Notes: generated by a model not told the origin, from the sequence alone. Shown: positions 24,508-34,119, numbered from the stretch's first letter. The stretch is DNA of 36,445 nucleotides from Acinetobacter lwoffii (GCA_013530545.1 SPVA01000050.1:1-36445), one strand, 5' to 3'. Numbers and translations: made by a program.

Positions 24508-25409
24508 TTAAATATTTGAAGCTTTCAGTTTTTCGGTAATCTCGGCCAGAACTTTAATCCGTTTTACTTCATCCCATAATGCTTTGGCTTCAGGATAATG
24601 TTTCGACATCATGCCGAGCCATTGCTTGTAACGACCGACCATCCCGATCTCAGTTTTGGCTGGGCCGTTGATAAAACGAATTTGTAGTTGCAGTAGTTCA
24701 TTCCAGTTCATCAAAGGTGCATCCGAGTTTTGACGGATACATTGGGTCAGGTCTCTTCGCAACTGGATTCCAGACGGCACTGTTTGGCATCGGTATTGTT
24801 CCAGATTTCACCATTGGCGATCACATTGATCTTAAGTGTCTCACGAATCGGTTGTAGCTGGTCCCAGAATGCGGGCGGAGTATAGCCATCGGCTTTGGTG
24901 CGCGCATGCACGGTGACCCAGGAAGCTCCGGCATCTTCAATCGCATGGGCATTTTCCAGCATGAAATTGCGGTCCATATAACCCAGACGCATTTTGGCGG
25001 AAACCGGAATATGCGCAGGGACGGCATCACGCACGGCTTTAACCAGCTCATGCACCACTTCTGGTTCATCGAGCAGGACTGAGCCACCGCGATGACGGTT
25101 CACAGTTTTGGCCGGACAGCCAAAATTCATGTCAATTGCCGGTGCACCCATGGCTGCCACTTTGGCGGCATTCGCTGCCAGCATCTCCGGATTATTTCCT
25201 AAGAATTGGACATGTACCGGTGTACCTGCCGCCGTCTTGCCATCATTCAACAGTTCAGGGCAGTAAGTATGATAAATATGATCGGGCAGAATGGAGTCGG
25301 TGACACGGATAAACTCGGTCACGCACCAGTCAAAGCTACCTACGGATGTCAGCACATCACGCATAATCGGATCGGTTAAGCCTTCCATGGGAGCAAGCAC
25401 AAGTTTCAA
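24508..25409 (-). pseudogene. dusC: tRNA-dihydrouridine synthase C, broken by an internal deletion
   Basis: FMN enzyme reducing uridine 16 in tRNA. From the ATG at 25409 the family sequence is good: LAPMEGLTDPIMRDVL, the catalytic-Cys segment DMNFGCPAKTVNRHRGG, SAKMRLGY, VTVHARTKADGYTPPAFW and VIANGEIWN. After QCRLESSC (near 24759) the frame goes astray and stops. The rest of the protein (DLTQCIRQNSDAPLMNWNEL to the end) continues in another frame to 24508. Compared with E. coli DusC, about 12-13 residues are missing at the junction, including the conserved phosphate-binding GRG of the VMIGRGAL segment. The loss is thus about 34-40 bases, out of frame. A functional enzyme is not expected. Confidence 0.88.
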
Positions 25410-25522
25410 CGGTGCACACCTGTAAATTTAAAACGGTGTTATACGTTTTTTTAGGCAGCCTGTCTAGGCTGGATGGGAATTGAAATCTGAGAGCCTGAAA
25501 ATTGAACTTTTTGGGCTGATAT

Positions 25523-25554
25523 AAAAAGGCCCTTAATGTGGATTAAAGGCCTTT
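25523..25554 (-). terminator. Rho-independent terminator after the MFS gene
   Basis: AAAGGCC (25525-25531) / GGCCTTT (25548-25554), with an inner TTAAT/ATTAA stem, one mismatch and loop GTGG. The minus-strand transcript ends in a U-run. It lies about 40 bases beyond the MFS stop. Confidence 0.8.
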
Positions 25555-25594
25555 AAAAGTGAAGCTTAAGAGGGTTTATCGATAGCCAGCCATT

Positions 25595-27034
25595 TTAGTC
25601 AGCCAGTTTTTCGACTTTCATGCTCTCACGATAATACTGACAGCCCTTGTACAACAGGAAGCAGCCAATCAATCCGGCAATCGCATTGACGATCGAGATC
25701 GAGTTACCAACCATTAAGGGATTCTGGAAATATTTATCCGTGATTAACGCCACTGCAGTCGTTCCGACGCCTAACGCAATCAGGTTTGAAACCAGCAGAA
25801 ACTTGGCAGATACCTGTGCGCGTAGCTGGTTTGGTGTCAGCATTTGCGTAGCAGCAGCCGATGCAGGAATCGGGAAAGTGGAGAAGAACATCGCCACAAA
25901 AATCAGCGCAAATGAAAGCTGCATATTATCGACCTGAGTAAACAGCACACTCGGAATAATCAGCGCTGTACAGCCAATGGCACCGGTACGAATTGCAGCA
26001 TCGCTATAACCACGTTTCGAGAAAAAGTCGATCAGCCAGCCACAGAACAAGGCACCTGAAGTATTCGCGACCAAAATAATCGTACCGAGGATATAACCGG
26101 TTTGACTCGCATCCAGACCGAAATTACGCATGTAGTAGGCAGGTGCCCAGCCCAGCAGGGAATACAGCATCATGGTATAAAAAGAAAAACCAATAAAATG
26201 ACAGAAGAAGGTCTTTTTATGTGTCTTGATAAAACCGATCGAATTTTTGAAAGAGGCTTTAATGACTTGGCCATCCTGACCGACTTTCATCCCCTTACGT
26301 GCAGGTTCACGTACCGTCAGCACCATGAGTAGGGCTAGTAATACGCCTGGAAGACCGACAATCATAAAGGTGAGTTGCCAGGTTTTCACTTCACCAATGA
26401 GCGGTAAAGCCACGAAGCTGACATCTTTTAGCAGGCCAATTACATAGCCGCCAATCAGGAAAGCTAAGCCCGAACCAATAAAGGCACCAATCGCATATAC
26501 CCCGAGTGCACGGCCTAATTTATCTTTTGGAAATAAATCGGCGACGATTGAATAAAAGGCAGGGGAAAGCGCAGCTTCGCCGGCACCCACACTCAAACGT
26601 GCAATAAACATTTGAATAAAGTTTTTACTGAGGCCACAGGCCGCTGTAGCGAGACTCCAGAACGCAATCCCGGTCGCAATGATTTTAATCCGGGACTTTC
26701 GGTCCGCCAACGCGGCAATGGGCAGGCCCATAATGGCATAAAACAAGGAGAAGGCCAGACCTTGCAATAGACTAAACTGGGTATCGCTCAGCATTAAATC
26801 GGCTTTAATCGGTTCAATCATGAGCGATAAAATTTGACGGTCTACAAATGACAGAATGTAAGCCACCATACAAATGACCACCACATACCATTGATAGGTG
26901 TTGCTTTCTGGTGGTGGTTTAATCTGTTCAGACAGCGGCACTGCCGTTTCTGTCGGTGTAGGCTCAAAACTTTGATTGGGTGGTTGAATCGTCCTTTCAA
27001 CCATTTCTAGGTCCAGCGATTTATCATTCATCAT
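25595..27034 (-). CDS. MFS transporter, spinster-like
   Basis: 479 residues with about 12 membrane helices and a hydrophilic N-terminal tail of ~45 residues. The MFS signature between helices 2 and 3 reads GLPIAALADRKSRIKII. YILSFVDRQILSLMIEPIKADL and IARLSVGAGEAALSPAFYSIVADLFP are typical of the spinster-like/aromatic-acid side of the superfamily. Substrate unknown. Lying directly downstream of paaZ on the same strand, but with a terminator in between, it might import phenylacetate or another aromatic acid; this is inference from position. AGGA lies before the ATG pair at 27034. Confidence 0.87.
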   Translation of the reverse strand: MMNDKSLDLEMVERTIQPPNQSFEPTPTETAVPLSEQIKPPPESNTYQWYVVVICMVAYILSFVDRQILSLMIEPIKADLMLSDTQFSLLQGLAFSLFYAIMGLPIAALADRKSRIKIIATGIAFWSLATAACGLSKNFIQMFIARLSVGAGEAALSPAFYSIVADLFPKDKLGRALGVYAIGAFIGSGLAFLIGGYVIGLLKDVSFVALPLIGEVKTWQLTFMIVGLPGVLLALLMVLTVREPARKGMKVGQDGQVIKASFKNSIGFIKTHKKTFFCHFIGFSFYTMMLYSLLGWAPAYYMRNFGLDASQTGYILGTIILVANTSGALFCGWLIDFFSKRGYSDAAIRTGAIGCTALIIPSVLFTQVDNMQLSFALIFVAMFFSTFPIPASAAATQMLTPNQLRAQVSAKFLLVSNLIALGVGTTAVALITDKYFQNPLMVGNSISIVNAIAGLIGCFLLYKGCQYYRESMKVEKLAD

Positions 27035-27184
27035 GCAACATCCTGTGCTGATTGTTTGAGATATTTATTTGATACTTTTAATTTGTTTATTATTTTTATA
27101 TTGTATCGCATTTAATTAATCTAGAGGCTAAATGCATAGACGTCAATCTGTTTTTAAAAATAGATACAAATAATTTTTAAAGAT

Positions 27185-27217
27185 AAAAAAAAGGAATCAT
27201 AATGATTCCTTTTTTTG
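27185..27217 (-). terminator. Rho-independent terminator after paaZ
   Basis: Palindrome AAGGAATCA (27191-27199) / TGATTCCTT (27203-27211), loop TAA, flanked by A-run and T-run. It ends the paaZ transcript ahead of the MFS gene. Confidence 0.87.
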
Positions 27218-27227
27218 GTATGAATTT

Positions 27228-29339
27228 TTAGCCACGTTCAACCAGCGTTAAAATATCGTAGGTTGCAACCAGTTCATTGCGCTGGTTTTTCACTTTAATA
27301 TCCCAGACCACGACACCATGTGGTTTCTGTGCCGGATCGCGCAGTGCTTTTGGAGTTTTCTGCTTACAGGTCAGTTCTACCTGAATGGTATCGCCAATTT
27401 TTACCGGTTCTACAAAGCGCAAGTTGTCCATGCCATAGTTGGCAATGACCGGGCCTGGAGCAGCATCAACGAATAAACCTGCAGCTGCGGATACTACGAA
27501 ATAGCCATGTGCGACACGCTCACCAAACAGTGATTCTGCCGCAGCAATTTTGTCCATATGCGCATAGAAGTGATCACCGCTCAGGCAGCCGAAATTCACC
27601 AGATCGGCTTCAGTCACGCTACGTCGTGCAGTCAGCAAGCGCTCGCCGATACGCAATTCATCAAATGACTTTTTGAAAGGATGCACACGGTCTTCAAAGA
27701 CCTGAGCGCCTGCCGTCCAGCTATGGCCGACCTGGGTCATGGCATTTGGCGAGCCTTGAATCGCAGTACGTTGCATATAATGTTTGACTGCGCGCAAGCC
27801 GCCGAGTTCCTCACCTCCACCGGCACGACCCGGTCCACCATGCACCAGTAAAGGCAATGGAGAGCCATGTCCGGTACTTTCTTTGGCACTTTCAGCATCC
27901 AGAATATGCACACGACCATGCCATGGCGCAATTTTGCTGAGCAGTTGTTCAATATTTTCATCGGTATTGCGTACGATGGAGGCCACCAGGCTACCTTCGC
28001 CACGTGCCACCAGGTCAGCAAGCTGAGCCAGGTCAGTATATGGCATTAAAGTGACCACAGGCCCAAAGGCTTCAATTTTATGAATATTTTCTGCCTGAGC
28101 CGGTGCTTTACATAGCAAAACTGTCGGTGGATAGCATGCAGATGTCTCCGTATTTTGTACTTGAATCTTAAAGTCCTGACGCAAGTGGCTACCGAATACG
28201 ATCTCTGCATCCTGGCTGAGCTGTTCAACTTTTGCTGCGACATCATGTTTCTGTTTGACGCTGGCCAAAGCACCCATGCTGACGCCTTCTTGAGCGGGGT
28301 CACCGACAACCACTTTTTTCAGTTTTTCAATCAGGCGACTTTGTACGGTATCCAATAGCTCGGCTGGCACAAAGGCACGACGAATGGCGGTACATTTCTG
28401 TCCGGCTTTGGTGGTCATTTCACGAAAAACTTCACGGACAAATAAATCAATCGTTTCATCATTGGCTTGCGCCGTCAAAATCGCACTATTGACTGAATCT
28501 GCTTCCATGGTGAATGGAATCGAGTAGGCATTTAAGTGTGGATGCGAACGCAGTTTTTGCCCTGTTGAAGCAGAACCGGTAAAGGTGACCGTATCTTGAG
28601 GATTTAAATGATCAAATAAATCATAGACCTGTCCGCAAATGAGCTGTAATGAACCTTCTGGCAAGAAACCGCTTTCATGAATGGCTTTGACCACGGCATG
28701 GGTCAGCTCGGCACCTTCAGTCGCCGGTTTGACAATACAGGGTACGCCTGCCAGTAGCGTCGGTGCGATTTTCTCCAGCATGCCCCAGATTGGAAAGTTA
28801 AAGGCATTGATATGCACGGCAACACCGGCTTTAGGCGTCAGAATATGTTTCGCGCCAAAGCTACCTTGCTTAGACAGTGGAATCCAGGCATCTTCGACCA
28901 GCGCTGTTTCATCACTCAGTTCACGACGCACCAAACTTGAATACGCATATAAGGTGCCAATCCCGCCTTCAATATCAATCCAGGCATCTTTACGGGTACA
29001 GCCGGTTGCCTTGGCAAGCTCATAAAAGTCTTCTTTACGTTCCATCAAATACTGAGCCACTTGCTTCAGTGCATTGGCACGTTGATGAAAGGTCCATGTG
29101 GCAATAGTCGCGCCTTTTTGTTTGGCATACTTCACCACGGCTTGGGTATCGATGCCCTGACTGCCGACCTGATAAACCGCTTCACCGCTAATGGCATGAT
29201 AAACCGTACGTAAATCGGCTTGCGCTGCGTATTCCTGGCCGTACACCAGTGAAGATAAGCTTTTGATGGCAATAGGATTATGGGTTGATTCAGTATCTTG
29301 ATAATCCGTTGTGCTTGAGCTGCTGTCTAACTCTAACAT
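27228..29339 (-). CDS. paaZ: Bifunctional oxepin-CoA hydrolase / semialdehyde dehydrogenase PaaZ
   Basis: 703 residues, two domains. Residues ~25-545 are an NADP-dependent aldehyde dehydrogenase with catalytic Cys316 (TKAGQKCTAIRR) and Glu279 (FTMEADSVNSA). Residues ~555-703 are a MaoC-type hot-dog hydratase with FGCLSGDHFYAHMD and VAHGYFVVSAA. It hydrolyses the ring of oxepin-CoA and oxidises the aldehyde to 3-oxo-5,6-dehydrosuberyl-CoA. About 22 residues longer than E. coli PaaZ because of a Ser/Thr/Asp-rich N-terminal extension; the start is supported by GGAG eight bases upstream of ATG 29339. Transcribed divergently from paaA. Confidence 0.96.
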   Translation of the reverse strand: MLELDSSSSTTDYQDTESTHNPIAIKSLSSLVYGQEYAAQADLRTVYHAISGEAVYQVGSQGIDTQAVVKYAKQKGATIATWTFHQRANALKQVAQYLMERKEDFYELAKATGCTRKDAWIDIEGGIGTLYAYSSLVRRELSDETALVEDAWIPLSKQGSFGAKHILTPKAGVAVHINAFNFPIWGMLEKIAPTLLAGVPCIVKPATEGAELTHAVVKAIHESGFLPEGSLQLICGQVYDLFDHLNPQDTVTFTGSASTGQKLRSHPHLNAYSIPFTMEADSVNSAILTAQANDETIDLFVREVFREMTTKAGQKCTAIRRAFVPAELLDTVQSRLIEKLKKVVVGDPAQEGVSMGALASVKQKHDVAAKVEQLSQDAEIVFGSHLRQDFKIQVQNTETSACYPPTVLLCKAPAQAENIHKIEAFGPVVTLMPYTDLAQLADLVARGEGSLVASIVRNTDENIEQLLSKIAPWHGRVHILDAESAKESTGHGSPLPLLVHGGPGRAGGGEELGGLRAVKHYMQRTAIQGSPNAMTQVGHSWTAGAQVFEDRVHPFKKSFDELRIGERLLTARRSVTEADLVNFGCLSGDHFYAHMDKIAAAESLFGERVAHGYFVVSAAAGLFVDAAPGPVIANYGMDNLRFVEPVKIGDTIQVELTCKQKTPKALRDPAQKPHGVVVWDIKVKNQRNELVATYDILTLVERG

Positions 29340-29601
29340 TGTAAAAACTCCATTTATGATACGTTTTGAGATGTATTTTAATTTTGATGTTTCATAATTT
29401 GTGTTGAAAAATTGAAAATGTCAATCATAAATCTGTATTTAAAAATGCGTAACAATAAAATAAAAAATATTAAGTTATATAAAACAAATATTTATTAAAA
29501 ATAAGGAGTGAAAATTAAATGATACCAATAAATAGATATTGATTTTAATTACGTATCGTTTTAATTTGAGTGTATCAACACTTGGGATAAGTGAGGGAAC
29601 A
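29340..29601. promoter_or_regulatory. Divergent paaZ/paaA control region with PaaX-like half-sites
   Basis: 262 AT-rich bases. TTTATGATACGTTTT (29353-29367), close to the paaZ start, matches 13 of 15 positions of the E. coli PaaX operator consensus as I remember it (WWTRTGATTCGYGWT). Related hexamers recur: TGATAC at 29520-29525, and inverted forms GTATCG (29553-29558) and GTATCA (29572-29577) next to paaA. This suggests operators for a phenylacetyl-CoA-responsive repressor acting on both promoters. The exact -35/-10 boxes are not clear. Confidence 0.5.
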
Positions 29602-30546
29602 ATGAATAATCAACAACAAATCTTCGATCAAAAGATTGAAAAGGATATTTCCATCGAGCCGAAGGACTGGATGCCGGATGCTTATCGTAAGACCTTAATT
29701 CGTCAGATTGGTCAGCATGCACACTCTGAAGTGGTGGGCATGTTGCCGGAAGGCAACTGGATTACCCGTGCACCGACCTTGAAGCGTAAAGCTGTGCTGA
29801 TGGCAAAAGTTCAGGACGAAGCCGGTCATGCTTTGTATCTGTACAGTGCTGCAGAAACCTTGGGTGCGGATCGTGACGACATGATGGATAAGCTGATTGC
29901 CGGTCGCATGAAATATTCTTCAATTTTCAACTATCCAACCCTGAGCTGGGCCGATGTTGCCGCGATTGGCTGGCTGGTAGATGGTGCAGCAATTGTCAAT
30001 CAGGTTGCGCTGTGCCGTACATCTTATGGTCCTTATGCTCGCGCTATGGTGCGTGTGTGTAAAGAAGAAAGTTTCCATCAGCGTCAGGGCTTTGAAGCCA
30101 TGATGGAATTGGCCAATGGTACGCCGGAACAAAAGCAGATGGCACAGGATGCAGTGAACCGTTTCTGGTGGCCGGCACTGATGATGTTTGGTCCAAGTGA
30201 TGATAATTCACCGAACAGTGCACAAAGTATGCAGTGGAAAATTAAATTATTCAGCAACGATGAGCTACGTCAGAAATTTGTCGATAACACCGTGTCGCAA
30301 GTTTTGCAGCTGGGTTTAACCGTTCCAGATCCAGACCTCAAATTCAATGAAGCCACCGGACATTACCAATTCGGTGAAATCAATTGGGATGAGTTTTTTG
30401 CGATTCTTGCAGGCAAGGGGCCGTGTAACCATGAGCGTATTGAAGCACGCCGCAAAGCTTGGGAAGGCGGCAAGTGGGTACGTGATTCCGCAGCTGTCTA
30501 TGCTCAAAAAAAGCAGCAACAGTCAGCAGCACAAAAAGTCGCTTAA
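29602..30546 (+). CDS. paaA: Phenylacetyl-CoA 1,2-epoxidase, catalytic subunit
   Basis: 314 residues. Ferritin-fold di-iron subunit of the PaaABCE monooxygenase that makes ring-1,2-epoxyphenylacetyl-CoA. Iron-ligand residues are in place: Glu43 ([10 protein letters not shown]), Glu73/His76 (QDEAGH) and the EESFH pair (Glu156/His159). The start is ATG 29602, eight bases after GAGGG; the open frame extends upstream but without family similarity. First gene of the paaA-H operon. Confidence 0.97.
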   Translation: MNNQQQIFDQKIEKDISIEPKDWMPDAYRKTLIRQIGQHAHSEVVGMLPEGNWITRAPTLKRKAVLMAKVQDEAGHALYLYSAAETLGADRDDMMDKLIAGRMKYSSIFNYPTLSWADVAAIGWLVDGAAIVNQVALCRTSYGPYARAMVRVCKEESFHQRQGFEAMMELANGTPEQKQMAQDAVNRFWWPALMMFGPSDDNSPNSAQSMQWKIKLFSNDELRQKFVDNTVSQVLQLGLTVPDPDLKFNEATGHYQFGEINWDEFFAILAGKGPCNHERIEARRKAWEGGKWVRDSAAVYAQKKQQQSAAQKVA

Positions 30547-30579
30547 AAAATAGTTTGATCAATATAAGGAAATTTGCTC

Positions 30580-30870
30580 ATGAATAACAAAAATAACTGG
30601 TCACTTTATGAAGTGTTTGTGCGTAGTAAACAGGGTCTAAGTCACCGTCATGTCGGCAGCCTGCGTGCACCGGATGAGGAAGTCGCACTACAAAATGCCC
30701 GCGATGTATATACCCGCCGCAATGAAGGGATCAGTATCTGGGTGGTGAAATCTGAATTGATTACCTCTTCACAGCCAGATGAAAAAGCAGAATTTTTTGA
30801 ACCCGCTTTGGACAAGGTTTATCGCCATCCAACCTTTTATAACATTCCAGCTGGCATCGAGCATATGTAA
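30580..30870 (+). CDS. paaB: Phenylacetyl-CoA 1,2-epoxidase subunit PaaB
   Basis: 96 residues. Small subunit of the epoxidase, thought to bridge the PaaAC heterodimers into the active complex. Typical sequence: LYEVFVRSKQGLSHRHVGSLRAPDEEVALQNARDVYTRR and a C-terminal HPTFYNIPAGIEHM. ATG 30580 follows AAGGA; an in-frame TTG two codons upstream is ignored. Spaced 33 bases from paaA and 17 from paaC. Confidence 0.96.
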   Translation: MNNKNNWSLYEVFVRSKQGLSHRHVGSLRAPDEEVALQNARDVYTRRNEGISIWVVKSELITSSQPDEKAEFFEPALDKVYRHPTFYNIPAGIEHM

Positions 30871-30887
30871 AGGGAAAGGTGAAGAAT

Positions 30888-31643
30888 ATGACAAATCAAG
30901 TATTGGCAGAATTTCTTTTACATGTGGGTGACAGTCAACTGATCCTGTCTCATCGTTTGGCAGAGTGGTGTGGTCATGCACCTGAACTGGAGCTGGATAT
31001 TGCCTTAGCCAATATCGGACTGGATTTATTGGGTCAGGCACGTACTGCCCTCAGTCTGGCGGGTGAAGTGGAAGGACAGGGCCGTGATGAAGACAAGCTG
31101 GCTTATTTCCGTACCGAACGTGAATACCGTAATTTGCTGCTGTGTGAACAGCCGAATGGTGACTTTGCCCAGACCCTGGTGCGCCAGTGGTTGATGGATC
31201 ACTACCACGCTTTATTGTTTAGCGCCTTAAGTCAAAGTCAGCATGCTGAGTTGGCGGCTTTTGCAGTGAAATCACTCAAAGAAGTGAAATATCACCAGCG
31301 TTTTTCCACCACCTGGATGGAACGCTTAAGTTTAGGTACCGCAGAAGCGCATGAAAAAACCCAGCAAGGTTTAAACCAGTTATGGCGTTTTACCGAGGAA
31401 CTTTTTGTTCTGACGGCTGATGAAAGACAGTTGGTCGATAGCGGTGTCATTCCAGATATTGAAAATTTAAAAGCCCAGTGGCTGGAGACCATTACATCCG
31501 AGTTAGCGCGATTTGAATTAAGCCTGCCAGAGCTAGGCGCTTATCGCAGTGGGGCTAAACAGGGTTTACATACAGAACATCTCGGTTTTGTTTTGGCTGA
31601 ACTGCAATACATGCAGCGCTCTTATCCAAACATGAACTGGTAA
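30888..31643 (+). CDS. paaC: Phenylacetyl-CoA 1,2-epoxidase structural subunit PaaC
   Basis: 251 residues. Ferritin-fold partner of PaaA without a working di-iron site; it stabilises PaaA. Family sequence: FLLHVGDSQLILSHRLAEWCGHAPELELDIALANIGLDLLGQAR, EVKYHQRFSTTWMERLSLGT and the C-terminal GLHTEHLGFVLAELQYMQRSYP. I take ATG 30888 as start, behind AAGGTGAAG; a GTG at 30879 is also in frame but lies within that ribosome-binding site. Confidence 0.96.
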   Translation: MTNQVLAEFLLHVGDSQLILSHRLAEWCGHAPELELDIALANIGLDLLGQARTALSLAGEVEGQGRDEDKLAYFRTEREYRNLLLCEQPNGDFAQTLVRQWLMDHYHALLFSALSQSQHAELAAFAVKSLKEVKYHQRFSTTWMERLSLGTAEAHEKTQQGLNQLWRFTEELFVLTADERQLVDSGVIPDIENLKAQWLETITSELARFELSLPELGAYRSGAKQGLHTEHLGFVLAELQYMQRSYPNMNW

Positions 31644-31671
31644 TTCGGCACAATCACAGGGAGTGAGTCGC

Positions 31672-32172
31672 ATGAATCTGATTCGACACGTAGAAGATCA
31701 ATGTTGGGACGTTTTACAGCAGGTTTCTGATCCAGAGATTCCAGTATTGTCAGTAATTGATCTGGGCATGATTCGTGGCGTCGAGCTGAATCAGCAGGAT
31801 GAAATTGTGGTGCGACTCACGCCGACCTATAGCGGCTGTCCGGCCACGGATTTATTAAAAGCAGAAATTACCCAGGCTTTCGAGGCGAACGGTTTGACGC
31901 CGGTCAAAGTCATTGTGGATCTGTCTCAAGCCTGGACTACGGACTGGATGAGTGAATCGGGCAAACACAAATTACAGCAATATGGTATTGCCCCGCCGCA
32001 AGGCCAGTCACATAGCTGTGGTACGCATGTGGCATTGACCGATGGCATCACCTGTCCACAGTGCTTAAGTCATAACAGCAAATTATTAAGTGAATTCGGT
32101 TCGACCGCCTGTAAAGCTTTATATCAATGTCGGGACTGCTTAGAAACTTTTGACTATTTCAAATGTATTTGA
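31672..32172 (+). CDS. paaD: Phenylacetate degradation protein PaaD (MIP18-type Fe-S factor)
   Basis: 166 residues. DUF59/MIP18 domain with VSDPEIPVLSVIDLGMIRGV and LTPTYSGCPATDLL, then a C-terminal cysteine-rich part (CGTHVAL, CPQC, CRDC, KCI) likely to bind a metal or cluster. Required for the epoxidase in other bacteria, probably for Fe-S maturation of PaaE. Start at ATG 31672 eight bases behind AGGGAG; a GTG at 31663 is discarded. Confidence 0.95.
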   Translation: MNLIRHVEDQCWDVLQQVSDPEIPVLSVIDLGMIRGVELNQQDEIVVRLTPTYSGCPATDLLKAEITQAFEANGLTPVKVIVDLSQAWTTDWMSESGKHKLQQYGIAPPQGQSHSCGTHVALTDGITCPQCLSHNSKLLSEFGSTACKALYQCRDCLETFDYFKCI

Positions 32173-32247
32173 TTGTAACGATTGCGCGGTGGGCAGGGTA
32201 AACCAATAACAAGCCTGAACACCGCCACCTAAAAGAAGGATTTTGCC

Positions 32248-33306
32248 ATGAGCCAATTTATACCATTAACCATTAAATCGATTCAGCCACAAACCGAGCA
32301 AGCGATCTGCATTGCCTTTGATCTCGCGCCTGAGCAGTTGGATACTTTTCAATATCAGCCGGGTCAGCACCTCACCATTCGTCATTTAACCGATGACGGC
32401 GAGCTGCGCCGCTGCTACTCGATCTGCAGTGATACTCAGGAAGACATGAGTATTGCGATTAAAAAAATTGATCAAGGTCAGTTTTCAACCTGGGCCAATG
32501 CGCATCTCAAAGCGGGCGATGTACTAGAAGTCATGCCACCGCAAGGGGTGTTCTTTCAGAAAGCCGCCAAGGCTGGTGGCCAGAATTATCTAGGATTTGC
32601 AGCAGGCAGTGGTATTACGCCGATCTTATCGATTGTAAAGTCAGTGCTGAACCGTCAAGCGGACGCAACATTCACTCTGGTATATGGCAACCGCTCCTGG
32701 AAGCAGACCATGTTCTCTGAACAGATCATGGACTTGAAAGACCGTTTTAAGGAACGTCTGCAACTGGTGAATATTTTTTCACGTGAACTGAATGATAGTG
32801 ACATTTTTAACGGTCGGATCGATGCAGACAAATTGCAGCAGCTGTTTCAGGCCAATCTGATTTCAGCCGAAGCAGATCACTGTTTCGCTTGCGGTCCTGA
32901 AGAAATGATGGCAGCAGTCGAAACGGTATTACCGACTTGGGGCATTCAACGCAGCAAGATTCACACTGAACGCTTCAATACGGGTACTGCACCGAAAGCA
33001 ACCGCCCAGCAGATGGAAAGCCGTAGCGAAGAACGCGTCAATATCATCCTCGATGGTCGCGAGCTGATTGTTGAAGTCTCCAAACAGGATGACAGTATTT
33101 TAGATGCTGCGCTACGTGCCGGAGCCGACCTGCCATATGCCTGTAAGGGCGGGGTATGTGCCACCTGTAAATGTAAAGTGTTAGAGGGACAGGTTGAAAT
33201 GGCTGTGAATTACAGTCTGGAAGAAGATGAAATTCAGAAAGGCTATGTGCTCAGTTGTCAGGCACGTCCAACCACGGCCAATGTACGTCTGAGTTTTGAT
33301 GAATAA
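32248..33306 (+). CDS. paaE: Phenylacetyl-CoA epoxidase reductase PaaE
   Basis: 352 residues. Electron-transfer subunit of the epoxidase: an FNR-like FAD/NAD(P)H reductase (RRCYSICS flavin motif; FAAGSGITPILSI nucleotide motif; CFACGPEEMM) fused to a C-terminal plant-type [2Fe-2S] ferredoxin domain with CKGGVCATCKCKV and a fourth Cys in YVLSCQARP. All four cluster cysteines are present. AAGGA lies before the ATG. A 75-base GC-rich gap separates it from paaD. Confidence 0.97.
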   Translation: MSQFIPLTIKSIQPQTEQAICIAFDLAPEQLDTFQYQPGQHLTIRHLTDDGELRRCYSICSDTQEDMSIAIKKIDQGQFSTWANAHLKAGDVLEVMPPQGVFFQKAAKAGGQNYLGFAAGSGITPILSIVKSVLNRQADATFTLVYGNRSWKQTMFSEQIMDLKDRFKERLQLVNIFSRELNDSDIFNGRIDADKLQQLFQANLISAEADHCFACGPEEMMAAVETVLPTWGIQRSKIHTERFNTGTAPKATAQQMESRSEERVNIILDGRELIVEVSKQDDSILDAALRAGADLPYACKGGVCATCKCKVLEGQVEMAVNYSLEEDEIQKGYVLSCQARPTTANVRLSFDE

Positions 33307-33348
33307 CAGCTGAATTTACAGCACCGCGAGCATAGCAGGAGTTCAAGG

Positions 33349-34119
33349 ATGACCTACATTAAAACCAGCTCACCCAAGCCAGGTGTGGTACTGATCGAGC
33401 TGAATCGCCCGGAAAAGCGCAATGCTTTAAACAATGCCACCTTGCAAGAGATTGCAGCCTGTTTACAGAATCTGGAAACAGATGCTGCTGTGAAAGCTGT
33501 GGTCATTACCGGAAATACGCAATGCTTTGCTGCCGGTGCTGATTTAAATGAGCTGGCGCAGTTAGATGTGGTCAGCATCCAGCAGGATCAGCGCCCACTG
33601 CTTTGGAAAAAAATTGATGAATTTTCCAAGCCTTTAATCATGGCCGTGAATGGTTATGCTTTTGGTGCAGGTTTCGAGTTGGCTTTACATGGCGACATGG
33701 TGCTGACTGGAGAAAATGCCCAGTTTGCCTTGCCTGAAATCGGTTTAGGGATGCTGCCGGGTGCCGGTGGAACCCAGCGTCTGGCCCGTCTGGTCGGTCA
33801 GCAATTGACAATACGTTGGGCCATGACCGGTGAAATGATTTCGGCACAAACGGCATTGCAACATGGCATTAGCAGCCAGGTTTGTCCGGCAGAACTGACC
33901 GTGCAATACGCACTGGAACTGGCAGAAAAAATTGCCAAGCAGGCACCGCTGGCCATTCGTGCCATCAAGCAATCTTTAAAGTCGATCCATGAAGTGACTT
34001 TAAGTCAGGGGTTGAAATTGGAACGTCAACATTTTGTCTGGCTGGCTGCAACCCAAGATCGCCAGGAAGGCATTAATGCATTTTTAGAAAAAAGAAAACC
34101 AGAATTTAGAGGTGTGTAA
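33349..34119 (+). CDS. paaF: 2,3-dehydroadipyl-CoA hydratase
   Basis: 256 residues, crotonase fold. Hydrates 2,3-dehydroadipyl-CoA to 3-hydroxyadipyl-CoA in lower phenylacetate catabolism. The two crotonase catalytic glutamates are present, Glu110 (FGAGFELALHGD) and Glu130 (FALPEIGLGMLPGAGGTQRL), with the oxyanion segment FAAGADLNE. GGAG precedes the ATG. Its stop overlaps the paaG start (TAATG), so translation is coupled. Confidence 0.95.
   Translation: MTYIKTSSPKPGVVLIELNRPEKRNALNNATLQEIAACLQNLETDAAVKAVVITGNTQCFAAGADLNELAQLDVVSIQQDQRPLLWKKIDEFSKPLIMAVNGYAFGAGFELALHGDMVLTGENAQFALPEIGLGMLPGAGGTQRLARLVGQQLTIRWAMTGEMISAQTALQHGISSQVCPAELTVQYALELAEKIAKQAPLAIRAIKQSLKSIHEVTLSQGLKLERQHFVWLAATQDRQEGINAFLEKRKPEFRGV

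Noticed and set aside
24508..24780. Separate small gene starting with GTG at 24780
   Set aside because: Apart from its first few out-of-frame residues it matches the C-terminal part of DusC, so it is a fragment of the broken gene.
32173..32247. GC-rich paaD-paaE gap with GCGGTG (32186-32191) and CACCGC (32220-32225) as a terminator or riboswitch
   Set aside because: Six-base arms, a 28-base loop and no T-run; paaE clearly continues the operon.
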